A DNA stretch of 44,218 nucleotides from an uncultured Pseudomonadota bacterium (GTDB lineage: Bacteria; Pseudomonadota; Gammaproteobacteria; Burkholderiales; Burkholderiaceae), in assembly GCA_946480245.1 (NCBI GenBank), contig CAMLIZ010000018.1, positions 1 to 44,218 of the forward strand, given 5' to 3'. The position numbers and the translations under genes are program-made. The first letter of the stretch is position 1. Each line of letters begins with the position of its first letter. This document shows positions 16,457-23,514 of this stretch, piece after piece. Under the pieces are notes generated by a model. It ran no database searches. It had not been told where the DNA came from and was given only the letters and a program-made list of their open reading frames with translations.

Positions 16457-16559
16457 CGGCCGAGCGGGGTAGGCCGAACCGTCCTGAGCCATCGACCCGC
16501 TAGGAACAGGTCGATCGCTGGACCCTGGCGCGGTCGCGATCTCCAGTCGCGCACCGCGC
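16457..16559 (-). ncRNA. Structured 3' region of the peptide transcript (possible regulatory RNA)
   Basis: After the peptide stop codon the minus strand can form three hairpins before the terminator. The first (16559-16528) has 12 bp with one bulged G and loop CTGGAGA. The second (16515-16491) is ATCGACC/GGTCGAT with loop TGTTCCTAGCG. The third (16476-16457) is CGGCC/GGCCG with loop TACCCCGCTC. The exposed GGAGA and TTCCT loops resemble Shine-Dalgarno and anti-Shine-Dalgarno motifs. The stems are read directly; a function as regulatory RNA is a guess. Confidence 0.4.
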
Positions 16560-16566
16560 GGAGTGC

Positions 16567-16644
16567 CTACCAGCCGCCGCGAGGATTCGACCAGCCGCCA
16601 CGAGGGTTGCAGACGGGAAACGCGATGTGGGAGATGCTCGCCAT
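16567..16644 (-). CDS. 25-residue peptide with a tandem NPRGGW repeat
   Basis: ATG at 16644 with GGAG six bases upstream opens a 25-codon frame ending in TAG. The product starts MASISHIAFPV and ends CNPRGGWSNPRGGW, a seven-residue repeat. The two copies differ by two synonymous changes (AAC/AAT for Asn, CGT/CGC for Arg), so the repeated peptide has been kept while the DNA drifted. A lux-box-like palindrome lies upstream at the expected distance and a strong terminator follows, making a self-contained unit of about 265 bases. It could be a signal peptide, a modified peptide precursor or a small regulatory protein. I do not recognise a family. A longer in-frame start at 16689 exists but lacks the good ribosome site. 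Confidence 0.6.
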   Translation of the reverse strand: MASISHIAFPVCNPRGGWSNPRGGW

Positions 16645-16687
16645 GTAGGACTCCGGTGTGTGAAGAGCGCGTATCGCGCACGTCCAC

Positions 16688-16734
16688 ATTCCAGCAGTCC
16701 GCCCCCCGGCGGGGTACTGTCAGCTCTTACAGGG
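16688..16734 (-). promoter_or_regulatory. Lux-box-like operator and promoter of the peptide gene
   Basis: On the minus strand CCCTGTAAGAGCTGACAGTA (16734-16715) matches the lux box ACCTGTAGGATCGTACAGGT at 14 of 20 bases, with the CTGT-N8-ACAG core intact. It abuts the luxR stop codon. TGGAAT at 16693-16688 is a plausible -10; a start near 16681 would centre the box at about -42, the usual class II position for LuxR activators. Confidence 0.6.
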
Positions 16735-17460
16735 TCACTGGATGAGACCGAGCTTCAGCGCCTTGACCACCGCCTGATGCTTGTTCACGCAGCCGAGCTT
16801 GTGCATCGCGTTGTTGACGTGAAGCACGGCAGTCCGCTCGCTGATGCCGAGGATGGCGCCGACCTCCCATGCTGTCTTGCCTTCCATCGTCCAGCGAAGC
16901 GCCTCGAGTTCGCGCGGGGTGAGCTTCGGGGTCTCCGGCTGCAGCGGCAACGGAACAAGCAGCCGCAGCGCAGCCTCGAGCGCGTGGACGGTGAAGAGCT
17001 GCAAATCCGCCACCAATCGCGTGAGCGCTTGCCCATCCTGCGGCAGGGCCTGGTCGCGCACCACGCCGAGCACGAAGTGTCGACCCTCCGGCAGATGCAG
17101 GGCCATCGAGATGCCGTTCGCATAGCCGAATGGAGCCTGCTCCTCCCAGAGGTCTGGCACGCCGCCCTGAACATAGGTGGTCTGGCCCCAGATGATGGGA
17201 ACGCTTTGCCGCTTGCAGTGCTGCATCACCGGATCGCGGCGATAAGCCATCGGGTCGGCGAACGCATCCCGATAGGCGGCCGGCGTGTTGTCGACGACGA
17301 TGAAATCCGAGCGGTCCATCGCGTGATCGACCACGGTGATGGCCGAGACGTGGTCGAACTCCATGGTCTTCGCAAAGCGCACGATCTCGTCACGAAACTC
17401 GTCGCGAGTCCGCGCCTGGAGTACCGAGAGATATCCGCCTTGCAGCATCGACGATTTCAC
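16735..17460 (-). CDS. LuxR-family regulator with autoinducer-binding domain (LuxR solo)
   Basis: A 241-residue transcription factor: N-terminal autoinducer-binding domain (about 15-160) and C-terminal LuxR HTH (LTPRELEALRW through MHKLG, about 175-235). Aligning by eye to TraR, the ligand-pocket residues W57, Y61, D70, P71, W85 and G113 become Y63, F67, D76, P77, W91 and G116, so the two aromatic positions that contact the acyl-homoserine lactone are changed. No luxI-type synthase is in the window. It lies between two lux-box-like sites, one before a small peptide gene and one before a divergent 143-residue protein. The ligand is unknown and may not be an ordinary acyl-homoserine lactone. 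Confidence 0.93.
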   Translation of the reverse strand: MKSSMLQGGYLSVLQARTRDEFRDEIVRFAKTMEFDHVSAITVVDHAMDRSDFIVVDNTPAAYRDAFADPMAYRRDPVMQHCKRQSVPIIWGQTTYVQGGVPDLWEEQAPFGYANGISMALHLPEGRHFVLGVVRDQALPQDGQALTRLVADLQLFTVHALEAALRLLVPLPLQPETPKLTPRELEALRWTMEGKTAWEVGAILGISERTAVLHVNNAMHKLGCVNKHQAVVKALKLGLIQ

Positions 17461-17497
17461 TCAAAGTCCACGGTCGGCCGTTGCGGTTGCGCTCGCA

Positions 17498-17517
17498 GCC
17501 TGACAGGGTTTACAGCT
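17498..17517 (+). promoter_or_regulatory. Second lux-box-like operator, divergent luxR promoter region
   Basis: GCCTGACAGGGTTTACAGCT contains CTGACAGGGTTTACAG (17500-17515). The box beside the peptide gene reads CTGTCAGCTCTTACAG on the same strand, so the two share CTGWCAGNNNTTACAG. The centre lies 64 bases before the ATG at 17572 and 47 bases from the luxR start, so it could drive the divergent gene, autoregulate luxR, or both. Confidence 0.55.
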
Positions 17518-17571
17518 GGAAAGGCCACGGAGCATGTCGAACACTTGCGGCATCACAGCAAGGAATCGACG

Positions 17572-18003
17572 ATGACTCCCCCTTGGACTCTTCGCGCGTG
17601 GCCTCCAGTATTGTGGCAAGCGACATCCACGAGCAAGCTGCACTTCACGCATCTTGGCACACGGGTATTGACCTCGCATGACAGCCATCAACCCAGCACG
17701 GGACAAACCCTTTGGGGCGGCGGTCGCGACCATGGCGGCGCGGGCGTCGCGTGGGACTGGATTCAAGTGATGCCGGGCATCGTGGCGATGGCAGACCCCA
17801 TGTCGGTGATCACCAACCTGCGTCTGCTCGGCGCCGAGGGGGAGGTGCTGACGGCCTGGCAGGCGGCAAGGTACCTCAATCAGATCGTGCACGACTTGCC
17901 ATGGCAGGAAGAGGTCCAGCGCGTCATCGGCAATGCCGCGCCCATCGAGGCTCCGCTGGGTGGAGACAGCACAGCGCTGCGCGAATGGCGCGCCACGCAC
18001 TGA
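17572..18003 (+). CDS. Unknown 143-residue protein divergent from luxR
   Basis: Starts at an ATG preceded by AAGGAA seven bases upstream. The N-terminal half is rich in Trp, Thr, Ser and His with a Gly run (TLWGGGRDHGG); the C-terminal half looks folded, with MPGIVAMADPMSVITNLRLL, AWQAARYLNQIVHDLPW and EEVQRVIG. No signal peptide or membrane helix is apparent and I recognise no family. The lux-box-like site upstream suggests control by the neighbouring LuxR protein. It ends nine bases from the convergent ABC permease gene. Confidence 0.65.
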   Translation: MTPPWTLRAWPPVLWQATSTSKLHFTHLGTRVLTSHDSHQPSTGQTLWGGGRDHGGAGVAWDWIQVMPGIVAMADPMSVITNLRLLGAEGEVLTAWQAARYLNQIVHDLPWQEEVQRVIGNAAPIEAPLGGDSTALREWRATH

Positions 18004-18012
18004 TCGAGCCGA

Positions 18013-19176
18013 CTACCGCACCGCGGCAATGCGCAGGCGACGCACGACAAACGCGATTGCCACCGCGGCCAGCACCACGCAAACGCCCAAGGGCAGCAGC
18101 ACCGATGCAGGGGACAACGCCTCGCCGCGCAACACGCGGTTCATCAGCGTGGTCTGCGCCAGAGCCGGCACCCACAGGTGCCAGGGCTGCTCGCCCTCCT
18201 GGTTGAACACCGTCATCACCGGCAGCAGCGACACCGCCATCAAGATCACGGCGTTGCTGGCCTGCGCCTCCTTCACCGTCTTGCAGCGGATGGCCACCGC
18301 CATCAGCAACGCGGACAGTGCGGCCGCCAATGGGGCCAGCAGCACCAGGAACAGCAGCGCCTCGCGCGGGCCGTAGCGGAACAGCGCCGCCAGCGACTCG
18401 CTGCGCAACAGCCACTGGCCGGGCAGGAAGCTGAAGCTGGACAACAGCGCGATCAGCATGCCGAGGCTGGCCACCGCGCCCCACTTGCCGACGACGAGCG
18501 CGATGCGTGACGCCGGTGTCATCAGCAGCGGCTCCAGCGAGCCGCGCTCGCGCTCGCCGGCGGTCGTGTCCAGCGCAGCACTGAGTGCGCCGTACAGCAC
18601 CGCCATCAGTACGAAGAAGGGAAGCATGCCGGTGAGCTGTGCAGCGCGCGTCTGCGGGCTGGCCAAGTCGCGGCTCTGTACCTGCACCACCTGCAGCAGG
18701 CCTGGCGCCACGCCGCGCAGGGCGAGGCGCAAGGTCGCCTGCTCGGAGACGAAGCCGCGCAGCAGGCGCTCGACGCGCGCCGCGCCGGATTGCGCGCGCT
18801 GATTGGCGCTGCTGACCACCACTTCGACCACCGGCGACTCGCCGTGCGCCAGCTGATCCTCGAAGTCTTTGCCGATCACCAGCACCGGATCGCCGAGACG
18901 GCTCTTGCGCAATCGCTCCTCGTAGTGCGCCGGCGCTGGCGTGGTCGTGTAGGTCTGGCGCAGCAGAAAATTTCGCAAGGTGGGCGCATGCTCGATGCCG
19001 GCCACCACGATCTCGCGCTGCTCCGCACGGCGCTCCATCTGCCCGATCAGCGCGGACAAGGCCATCAGCAGTACCGGTCCGATCACCACCGACGACAGCA
19101 GCACCATCACCAGAGTGCGCCGGTCACGCAGCGCGTCGACCAGCTCCTTGCAGTACACGTGCCACGCGGCCTTCAT
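18013..19176 (-). CDS. ABC-2 type transporter permease (NatB-like)
   Basis: A 387-residue inner-membrane exporter subunit. One helix near residues 25-45 is followed by a large periplasmic domain (about 50-190) and five or so C-terminal helices, with the ABC-2 motif TAGERERGSLEPLLMTP. This layout is that of NatB/YhaP-like permeases. Its ATG at 19176 overlaps the TGA of the ATPase gene (ATGA), so the two make one transporter. The substrate is unknown; NatAB exports sodium in Bacillus, but this cannot be transferred safely. Confidence 0.88.
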   Translation of the reverse strand: MKAAWHVYCKELVDALRDRRTLVMVLLSSVVIGPVLLMALSALIGQMERRAEQREIVVAGIEHAPTLRNFLLRQTYTTTPAPAHYEERLRKSRLGDPVLVIGKDFEDQLAHGESPVVEVVVSSANQRAQSGAARVERLLRGFVSEQATLRLALRGVAPGLLQVVQVQSRDLASPQTRAAQLTGMLPFFVLMAVLYGALSAALDTTAGERERGSLEPLLMTPASRIALVVGKWGAVASLGMLIALLSSFSFLPGQWLLRSESLAALFRYGPREALLFLVLLAPLAAALSALLMAVAIRCKTVKEAQASNAVILMAVSLLPVMTVFNQEGEQPWHLWVPALAQTTLMNRVLRGEALSPASVLLPLGVCVVLAAVAIAFVVRRLRIAAVR

Positions 19177-19961
19177 CGCCCTCCCCCCTGAGCGGCGGCG
19201 CCTTCGGCCCGCTCGAGCGGTGTGAACGCCAGGCGCACGAAGGCCTCTTCGAAGTCGGCGCTGCCGGCCTGCTCGCACAGCGCGTCCACGCTGCCCTCGG
19301 CGACGGTCCGGCCATGCGACACGACCACCACGTGATCGCACAGGCGCTGCACCTCCTGCATGATGTGCGTGGAGAACACGATGCACTTGCGCTGCTCGTC
19401 GCGCAGGCGCCGCAGTGAATCGCGCAGGCTGCGCGTGGCCAGCACGTCCAGCCCGTTGGTGGGTTCGTCCAGGATGATGTTCGGCGGGTCGTGCACCAAC
19501 GCGCGTGCCAGCGCGGTCTTCATGCGCTCGCCCTGGCTGAAGCCGTCGGTGCGCCGGTCGAGCAACGAGCGCATCTCCAGCATCTCGGCCAGCGCCTCCG
19601 CACGTGCATGGGCAGCGTCGCGGCTCATGCCCTGCAGGCGGCCGTAATACACGATGTTCTCGCGCGCACTCAGGCGCGGGTACAGCCCGCGCGCGTCGCT
19701 GAGCACGCCCATGCGCGCCAGCGCTGCCTGGGGGCGCGCGTTCACGTCAACGCCATCCACCAGCACGCGGCCTGCATCGGGCGTGAACAGGCCCGCCACC
19801 GTGCGCAAGGTCGTGGTCTTGCCGGCGCCGTTGGGGCCCAGCAGGCCGGTGATACGGCCATCCGCCGCCACGAAATCCACCTGCTGCACCGCCTGCACCA
19901 CACTCGCCTTGCGGCCGTGGCCCTGGGTGAAGCGCTTGGCCAGCTGCTGCACCTCGATCAT
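19173..19961 (-). CDS. ABC transporter ATPase (NatA-like)
   Basis: A 262-residue nucleotide-binding subunit. Walker A GPNGAGKTT (42-50), signature FSQGERMKTALARAL, Walker B NIILDEPTNGLD and the switch His in FSTHIMQEV are all present. The sequence resembles NatA/CcmA-type exporters. The start at 19961 overlaps the stop of the upstream hydrolase gene (ATGA), and its own stop overlaps the permease start, so expression is tightly coupled in one operon. Confidence 0.94.
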   Translation of the reverse strand: MIEVQQLAKRFTQGHGRKASVVQAVQQVDFVAADGRITGLLGPNGAGKTTTLRTVAGLFTPDAGRVLVDGVDVNARPQAALARMGVLSDARGLYPRLSARENIVYYGRLQGMSRDAAHARAEALAEMLEMRSLLDRRTDGFSQGERMKTALARALVHDPPNIILDEPTNGLDVLATRSLRDSLRRLRDEQRKCIVFSTHIMQEVQRLCDHVVVVSHGRTVAEGSVDALCEQAGSADFEEAFVRLAFTPLERAEGAAAQGGGR

Positions 19962-21481
19962 CGCGGCGCTCCCGGCGTCACCGGCGGCAGGGAGGTGGCC
20001 GAGGCGGCGGGCCCGGGCGGCGCCACCGGGGCGAACGCAAATGGGCGCGGCACCTGCTGCACACAACTGGCGTCCACCTGCAGTGCCTGCGCGTCGGTCT
20101 CGGCGTCGATGAATCGGTACACCACGTCGCTCATGCAGCCCACGCCCATCGCACCGTGGCCCGCGTTGGGCACGATCACGTGGCGCGCCTTCGGCCCCAG
20201 CGCCTGCGCCACGTGCGCGCCGTGGCGTGGCGGCGTGGCCGGGTCGATGCTGCCGGACAGCACCAGCGTCGCCGAGCGCGCGGGCTGCAGGCGGTAGAAG
20301 GCGGCCGGCACTTCGCCGCGCGGCCATTGCGCACAGACCTGCCGATAGAGGTCGGCGAGGCTGTGGCCGAAGTCCCGTCCGGCCGGGTCGTCGGCCAGCG
20401 CAAGACGAGGCTCGTCCTCGCTGCACACCACCGAAAAGTGCATGCCCTCGGCCAGCGCCATCTGCTGCCCGCGGCCTTGCAGGGTGCTGCCCAGCGCGGC
20501 CAGCGGCTCGAAGCGGCCGGCCGCCGCATCGTCGATCGCCTGCGGCAGCGCCGATGCCAGCGCCGGCACGTACAAAGGCAGCCGCACCATCGACAACAGC
20601 AGATCGCGCGTCAGCGTCATCCGCTCGGGCAGCCCGGTGAGCGGATGCGCGATCTGCACCGTGTGCGGCAGGCTCGCCAGCAGCTGCTCCCAGTGCGCCT
20701 GCAGCCCGGGATGCCGCTGGGCACACGCCGGCTCGCTCCGGCAGGCGGCGAACAGCGCATCCAGTGCGGCCTGGTTGTCGGTACTGAACGCAGCCGGCAG
20801 CACCATGTCGGGCGGCGCCACGCCGTCGATCACCGCCCGCCGCACATGCTGCGGAAACTGGCGCAGGTACTCCAGCACCGCGCGCGTGCCGTAGGAGGCG
20901 CCGACCGCATTGATCTGCTCGGCGCCGAGCGCGGCGCGCACGGCATCCGCGTCCTGCATGGCGATGGAGGTGGTGAACATGCGCAGGTCCCCATAGGGCA
21001 GCTTCTGCAGCGCCGAGCGGCAACGCTGCAGCTGCTGCACCTGGCGCGCCGGGTCAAGCTGCTCACCGAGCGGGCGCGCCGCGACGTCGTCGCTGTCGCT
21101 GTCGCAGCGCAACGGGGCACTGCGGCCGGTGCCGCGCTGATCGATCAGCACCAGGTCGCGCCGGTTCAGGGAGCGAGAGAACTGCGCTGCGACCGGCCCG
21201 GCGAGATCGATCGCGCTCTGCCCCGGCCCGCCGGCAAAGAAGAACACCGGGTCGGGCTTCTTGTTGCGCGCCAAGGCTGGCACCACCACGTAGTGCAGGT
21301 CGATCTGCACGCCTTGCGGGCGCGCCGGGTCGAGCGGGCGCTGCAGCACGCCGCACAGCGCCTCATGCTCGAGCCCGCGCAGGCGACACGCGTGCAACGG
21401 GGCATCGGCGCCCTGCGCCACGGTGGCGGCGCCAAGCGACAGCACGAACAGGCCGGTGCGCAGCAGGCGCCGCACGCTCAC
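19958..21481 (-). CDS. Secreted alpha/beta hydrolase, S33 tripeptidyl-aminopeptidase-like
   Basis: A 507-residue exported hydrolase. The N terminus has a signal peptide (RRLLRTGLFVLSLGAATVAQG). The alpha/beta hydrolase core has FFAGGPGQSA (oxyanion region), DQRGTGRS, nucleophile Ser196 in GASYGTR, and a TAP-like C-terminal part with acid in SGSIDPATPP and His in NAGHG. The tail is Pro/Ala rich. It is likely a periplasmic or lipid-anchored peptidase releasing N-terminal residues. The start is GTG at 21481, overlapping the TGA of the glutaredoxin-like gene (GTGA); a second GTG two codons on is possible. Confidence 0.87.
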   Translation of the reverse strand: MSVRRLLRTGLFVLSLGAATVAQGADAPLHACRLRGLEHEALCGVLQRPLDPARPQGVQIDLHYVVVPALARNKKPDPVFFFAGGPGQSAIDLAGPVAAQFSRSLNRRDLVLIDQRGTGRSAPLRCDSDSDDVAARPLGEQLDPARQVQQLQRCRSALQKLPYGDLRMFTTSIAMQDADAVRAALGAEQINAVGASYGTRAVLEYLRQFPQHVRRAVIDGVAPPDMVLPAAFSTDNQAALDALFAACRSEPACAQRHPGLQAHWEQLLASLPHTVQIAHPLTGLPERMTLTRDLLLSMVRLPLYVPALASALPQAIDDAAAGRFEPLAALGSTLQGRGQQMALAEGMHFSVVCSEDEPRLALADDPAGRDFGHSLADLYRQVCAQWPRGEVPAAFYRLQPARSATLVLSGSIDPATPPRHGAHVAQALGPKARHVIVPNAGHGAMGVGCMSDVVYRFIDAETDAQALQVDASCVQQVPRPFAFAPVAPPGPAASATSLPPVTPGAPR

Positions 21482-21843
21482 GCAAGCAGTCGGCGCAGTT
21501 CGCCGCTGGCGATCAGGCGCTGCAGGTCGTCGGCACCACCGATCAGCTGCCCCCGCACGAAGACCATCGGCAGCGTCGGCCAGCCGCTCCACATCTTCAG
21601 GGCATTGCGGCGGCGCCATTCGCTCAGGTAGCTGCCGTACTCGAGATCGTGGAACGGCACGCCGGCGTCAGCCAGCATGCGACGCGCGCGGCGCACGTGC
21701 GGGTTCTGCGCCATGCCGACGACCACCACCGGGTGCTCGGCGACGGCGCGCTGCACCTCGGCCACGATGTCGGCGTGATGGGCCGCCACCCGCTCGCGGA
21801 TGGCGGGGTGGATGCGGGACTCTTCGAGAACGGCACGCGGCAT
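21478..21843 (-). CDS. Glutaredoxin-like protein lacking both active-site cysteines
   Basis: A 121-residue protein with a glutaredoxin fold: strand VVVVGMAQ, helix RRARRMLADAG, the cis-Pro segment WPTLPMVFV, and the GSH-binding GGADDL near the end. Where dithiol glutaredoxins have CPYC (and monothiol ones CGFS) this protein has NPHV, so no redox cysteine remains. It keeps the glutathione-site architecture, so it may bind glutathione or a partner rather than catalyse thiol exchange. The ATG at 21843 has a strong GGAGGTGA. It lies 40 bases after the thioredoxin-fold gene and overlaps the hydrolase gene. Confidence 0.83.
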   Translation of the reverse strand: MPRAVLEESRIHPAIRERVAAHHADIVAEVQRAVAEHPVVVVGMAQNPHVRRARRMLADAGVPFHDLEYGSYLSEWRRRNALKMWSGWPTLPMVFVRGQLIGGADDLQRLIASGELRRLLA

Positions 21844-21883
21844 GCTCACCTCCAGAACGCGCGAGCGTACCGCAGCGCGCGCG

Positions 21884-23443
21884 CTATGCGGCAGGCGCGA
21901 GCAGGCCGTCGCAGGTGGCGCGCTGCGGATCGGCCGCATCCAGCTTGCGGCACACGCCTTCGAGCTGCGTGCGCAGGCGCTGCATTGCCGCGGCATGCCG
22001 GCCCTTGCCGTTCCACGCCTGCAGCTTGTCGGCCACCTTCTTCAGCGAGCGCGCGCTGCGCTCGTAGAACGCGTTGGGCTGTGCGGCGGCTTCACCCCAC
22101 AGCTGCTGCACCGCCTGCTCGATGCGCTCGCCATCCTGCGGCGCCAGCTCGATCAACGCCGTCACGTAGCTCGCGCCCCACTGCAGCCGGGTGGCCGGGC
22201 CCACGCTCTTGTCGTAGGCCTGCTGGTACCAGCGCAGCGCGGCGGCCGTGTCGCCACGCGCGCGTGCGTTGCCCGCCAGCTCTGACATCAGGTAGTACGG
22301 CGAATGGCTCTTGCTCAGGTTGGCCTTCAGCAGCTCGTCTGAGGCATCGATCAGCCCGGCGCGGCGCAAGGTGTAGGCCGCCGTGGTGATGACCGCCTGG
22401 CGTTCGTAGCCATCGGTGATCTCGCGGTCCTGTTGCTGCGCCAGCGTGCGCACCTGCTGCCGCAGCGCGGCGGGCAACGACACCTTGCGCGCGTCGTCGG
22501 CGATGCCCGCCTGCAGGCGCGCGAGCTCCACGCGCTCGAGCAGCGCCGAAAAGCGGTCGGCGCGCGACAGCGACGCATCGGCCTGCAGGCGCTGCAGCGC
22601 ACTGTCGAAGTGCCGGATCAAGGCAGAGCGCACGCTGCGATCCTTGCCTGCGAGCGCGGTCACGATCTCGGGCGCCCAGTTCGTCAGCACGTCCATCTGC
22701 TCGCGCGCTGCGGCAGGGTCGGCAAGCAGCTGCTGCACCTGCGCAAACAATGCGGCGTTCGGCGCCAGCGGCTTGTCGCGCGCGGCCAGCGCCTTCAGCT
22801 GCAGCCGCATCGCGCTCTGTGCTTCAGCGGCCGGGCAGGCCGCGGCCAGGCGCGCCAGCAACGGCGCGCGCTCGGCCTCGGGCACCAGCTGCTGCTCGTC
22901 GGTGTCCCATGAATAGAACGCGAGCAGCTGCCACTCGCTGGGCTGCAGCGGCTTGCCGGCACGTGCATCGGCCAGCACCGCCTTCACCGGCCGGCCGTCG
23001 GCCAGCCCCAGCTGCAGCACCTGCATCACCTGCGGCGCGTCGGCCTCGCCCGGCAGGCGCGTGATCTCCTCGCCCTGCGTGTTGAACAGGATCATCGTCG
23101 GGTAGCCGCGCACCTTGAAGCGGCTGCCCAGCTTCTGCGCGCCGGGCAGGTCGCCGTCCACGTGCACCGCCACGAAGGCGCGCGAGCGCTCGACGAAATC
23201 CTGCCGGTTGAACAGCGTGGCCTTGAGCTGGTTGCACGGCGGGCACCAGCTGGCGCCCCAGTACAGCAGCACCGGCTTGTGCTCGCTGCGCGCCAGCGTG
23301 AAGGCCTGTGCGATGTCGGCATCGGTGGCTGCGGGGCGCCAGGCCACGCCGGCACCGCTGATGGCGCCGTGCGCCCCGGGCACGACGGCGGCGGCGATGG
23401 CCACGGCCAGGCAGGCGCTGCGCAAGAGGGCCAGAGGCATCAT
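21884..23443 (-). CDS. Exported thioredoxin-fold protein with long helical C-terminal region
   Basis: A 519-residue protein with a signal peptide (to about residue 26). A thioredoxin domain (about 40-150) carries WCPPC (Cys67 and Cys70) and the cis-Pro GYPTMILF. The remaining ~370 residues are Ala/Leu/Gln-rich helical repeats with a TPR-like feel and no motif I can name. It probably acts as a periplasmic disulfide reductase or isomerase. AAGGA precedes the ATG at 23443. It is the first of five close or overlapping minus-strand genes leading to the ABC exporter. Confidence 0.87.
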   Translation of the reverse strand: MMPLALLRSACLAVAIAAAVVPGAHGAISGAGVAWRPAATDADIAQAFTLARSEHKPVLLYWGASWCPPCNQLKATLFNRQDFVERSRAFVAVHVDGDLPGAQKLGSRFKVRGYPTMILFNTQGEEITRLPGEADAPQVMQVLQLGLADGRPVKAVLADARAGKPLQPSEWQLLAFYSWDTDEQQLVPEAERAPLLARLAAACPAAEAQSAMRLQLKALAARDKPLAPNAALFAQVQQLLADPAAAREQMDVLTNWAPEIVTALAGKDRSVRSALIRHFDSALQRLQADASLSRADRFSALLERVELARLQAGIADDARKVSLPAALRQQVRTLAQQQDREITDGYERQAVITTAAYTLRRAGLIDASDELLKANLSKSHSPYYLMSELAGNARARGDTAAALRWYQQAYDKSVGPATRLQWGASYVTALIELAPQDGERIEQAVQQLWGEAAAQPNAFYERSARSLKKVADKLQAWNGKGRHAAAMQRLRTQLEGVCRKLDAADPQRATCDGLLAPAA

Positions 23444-23514
23444 GAATCCTTCGCAACGGCAGACAGGGCCGCATTGTGCGGCGGCACCGATGCCGCCAAA
23501 GCCGGCAGGCGCTT

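Noticed and set aside
15941..16687. 248-residue minus-strand frame spanning mnmG and its upstream region
   Set aside because: It is out of frame with mnmG, has Arg/Ser-rich composition, and crosses the terminator.
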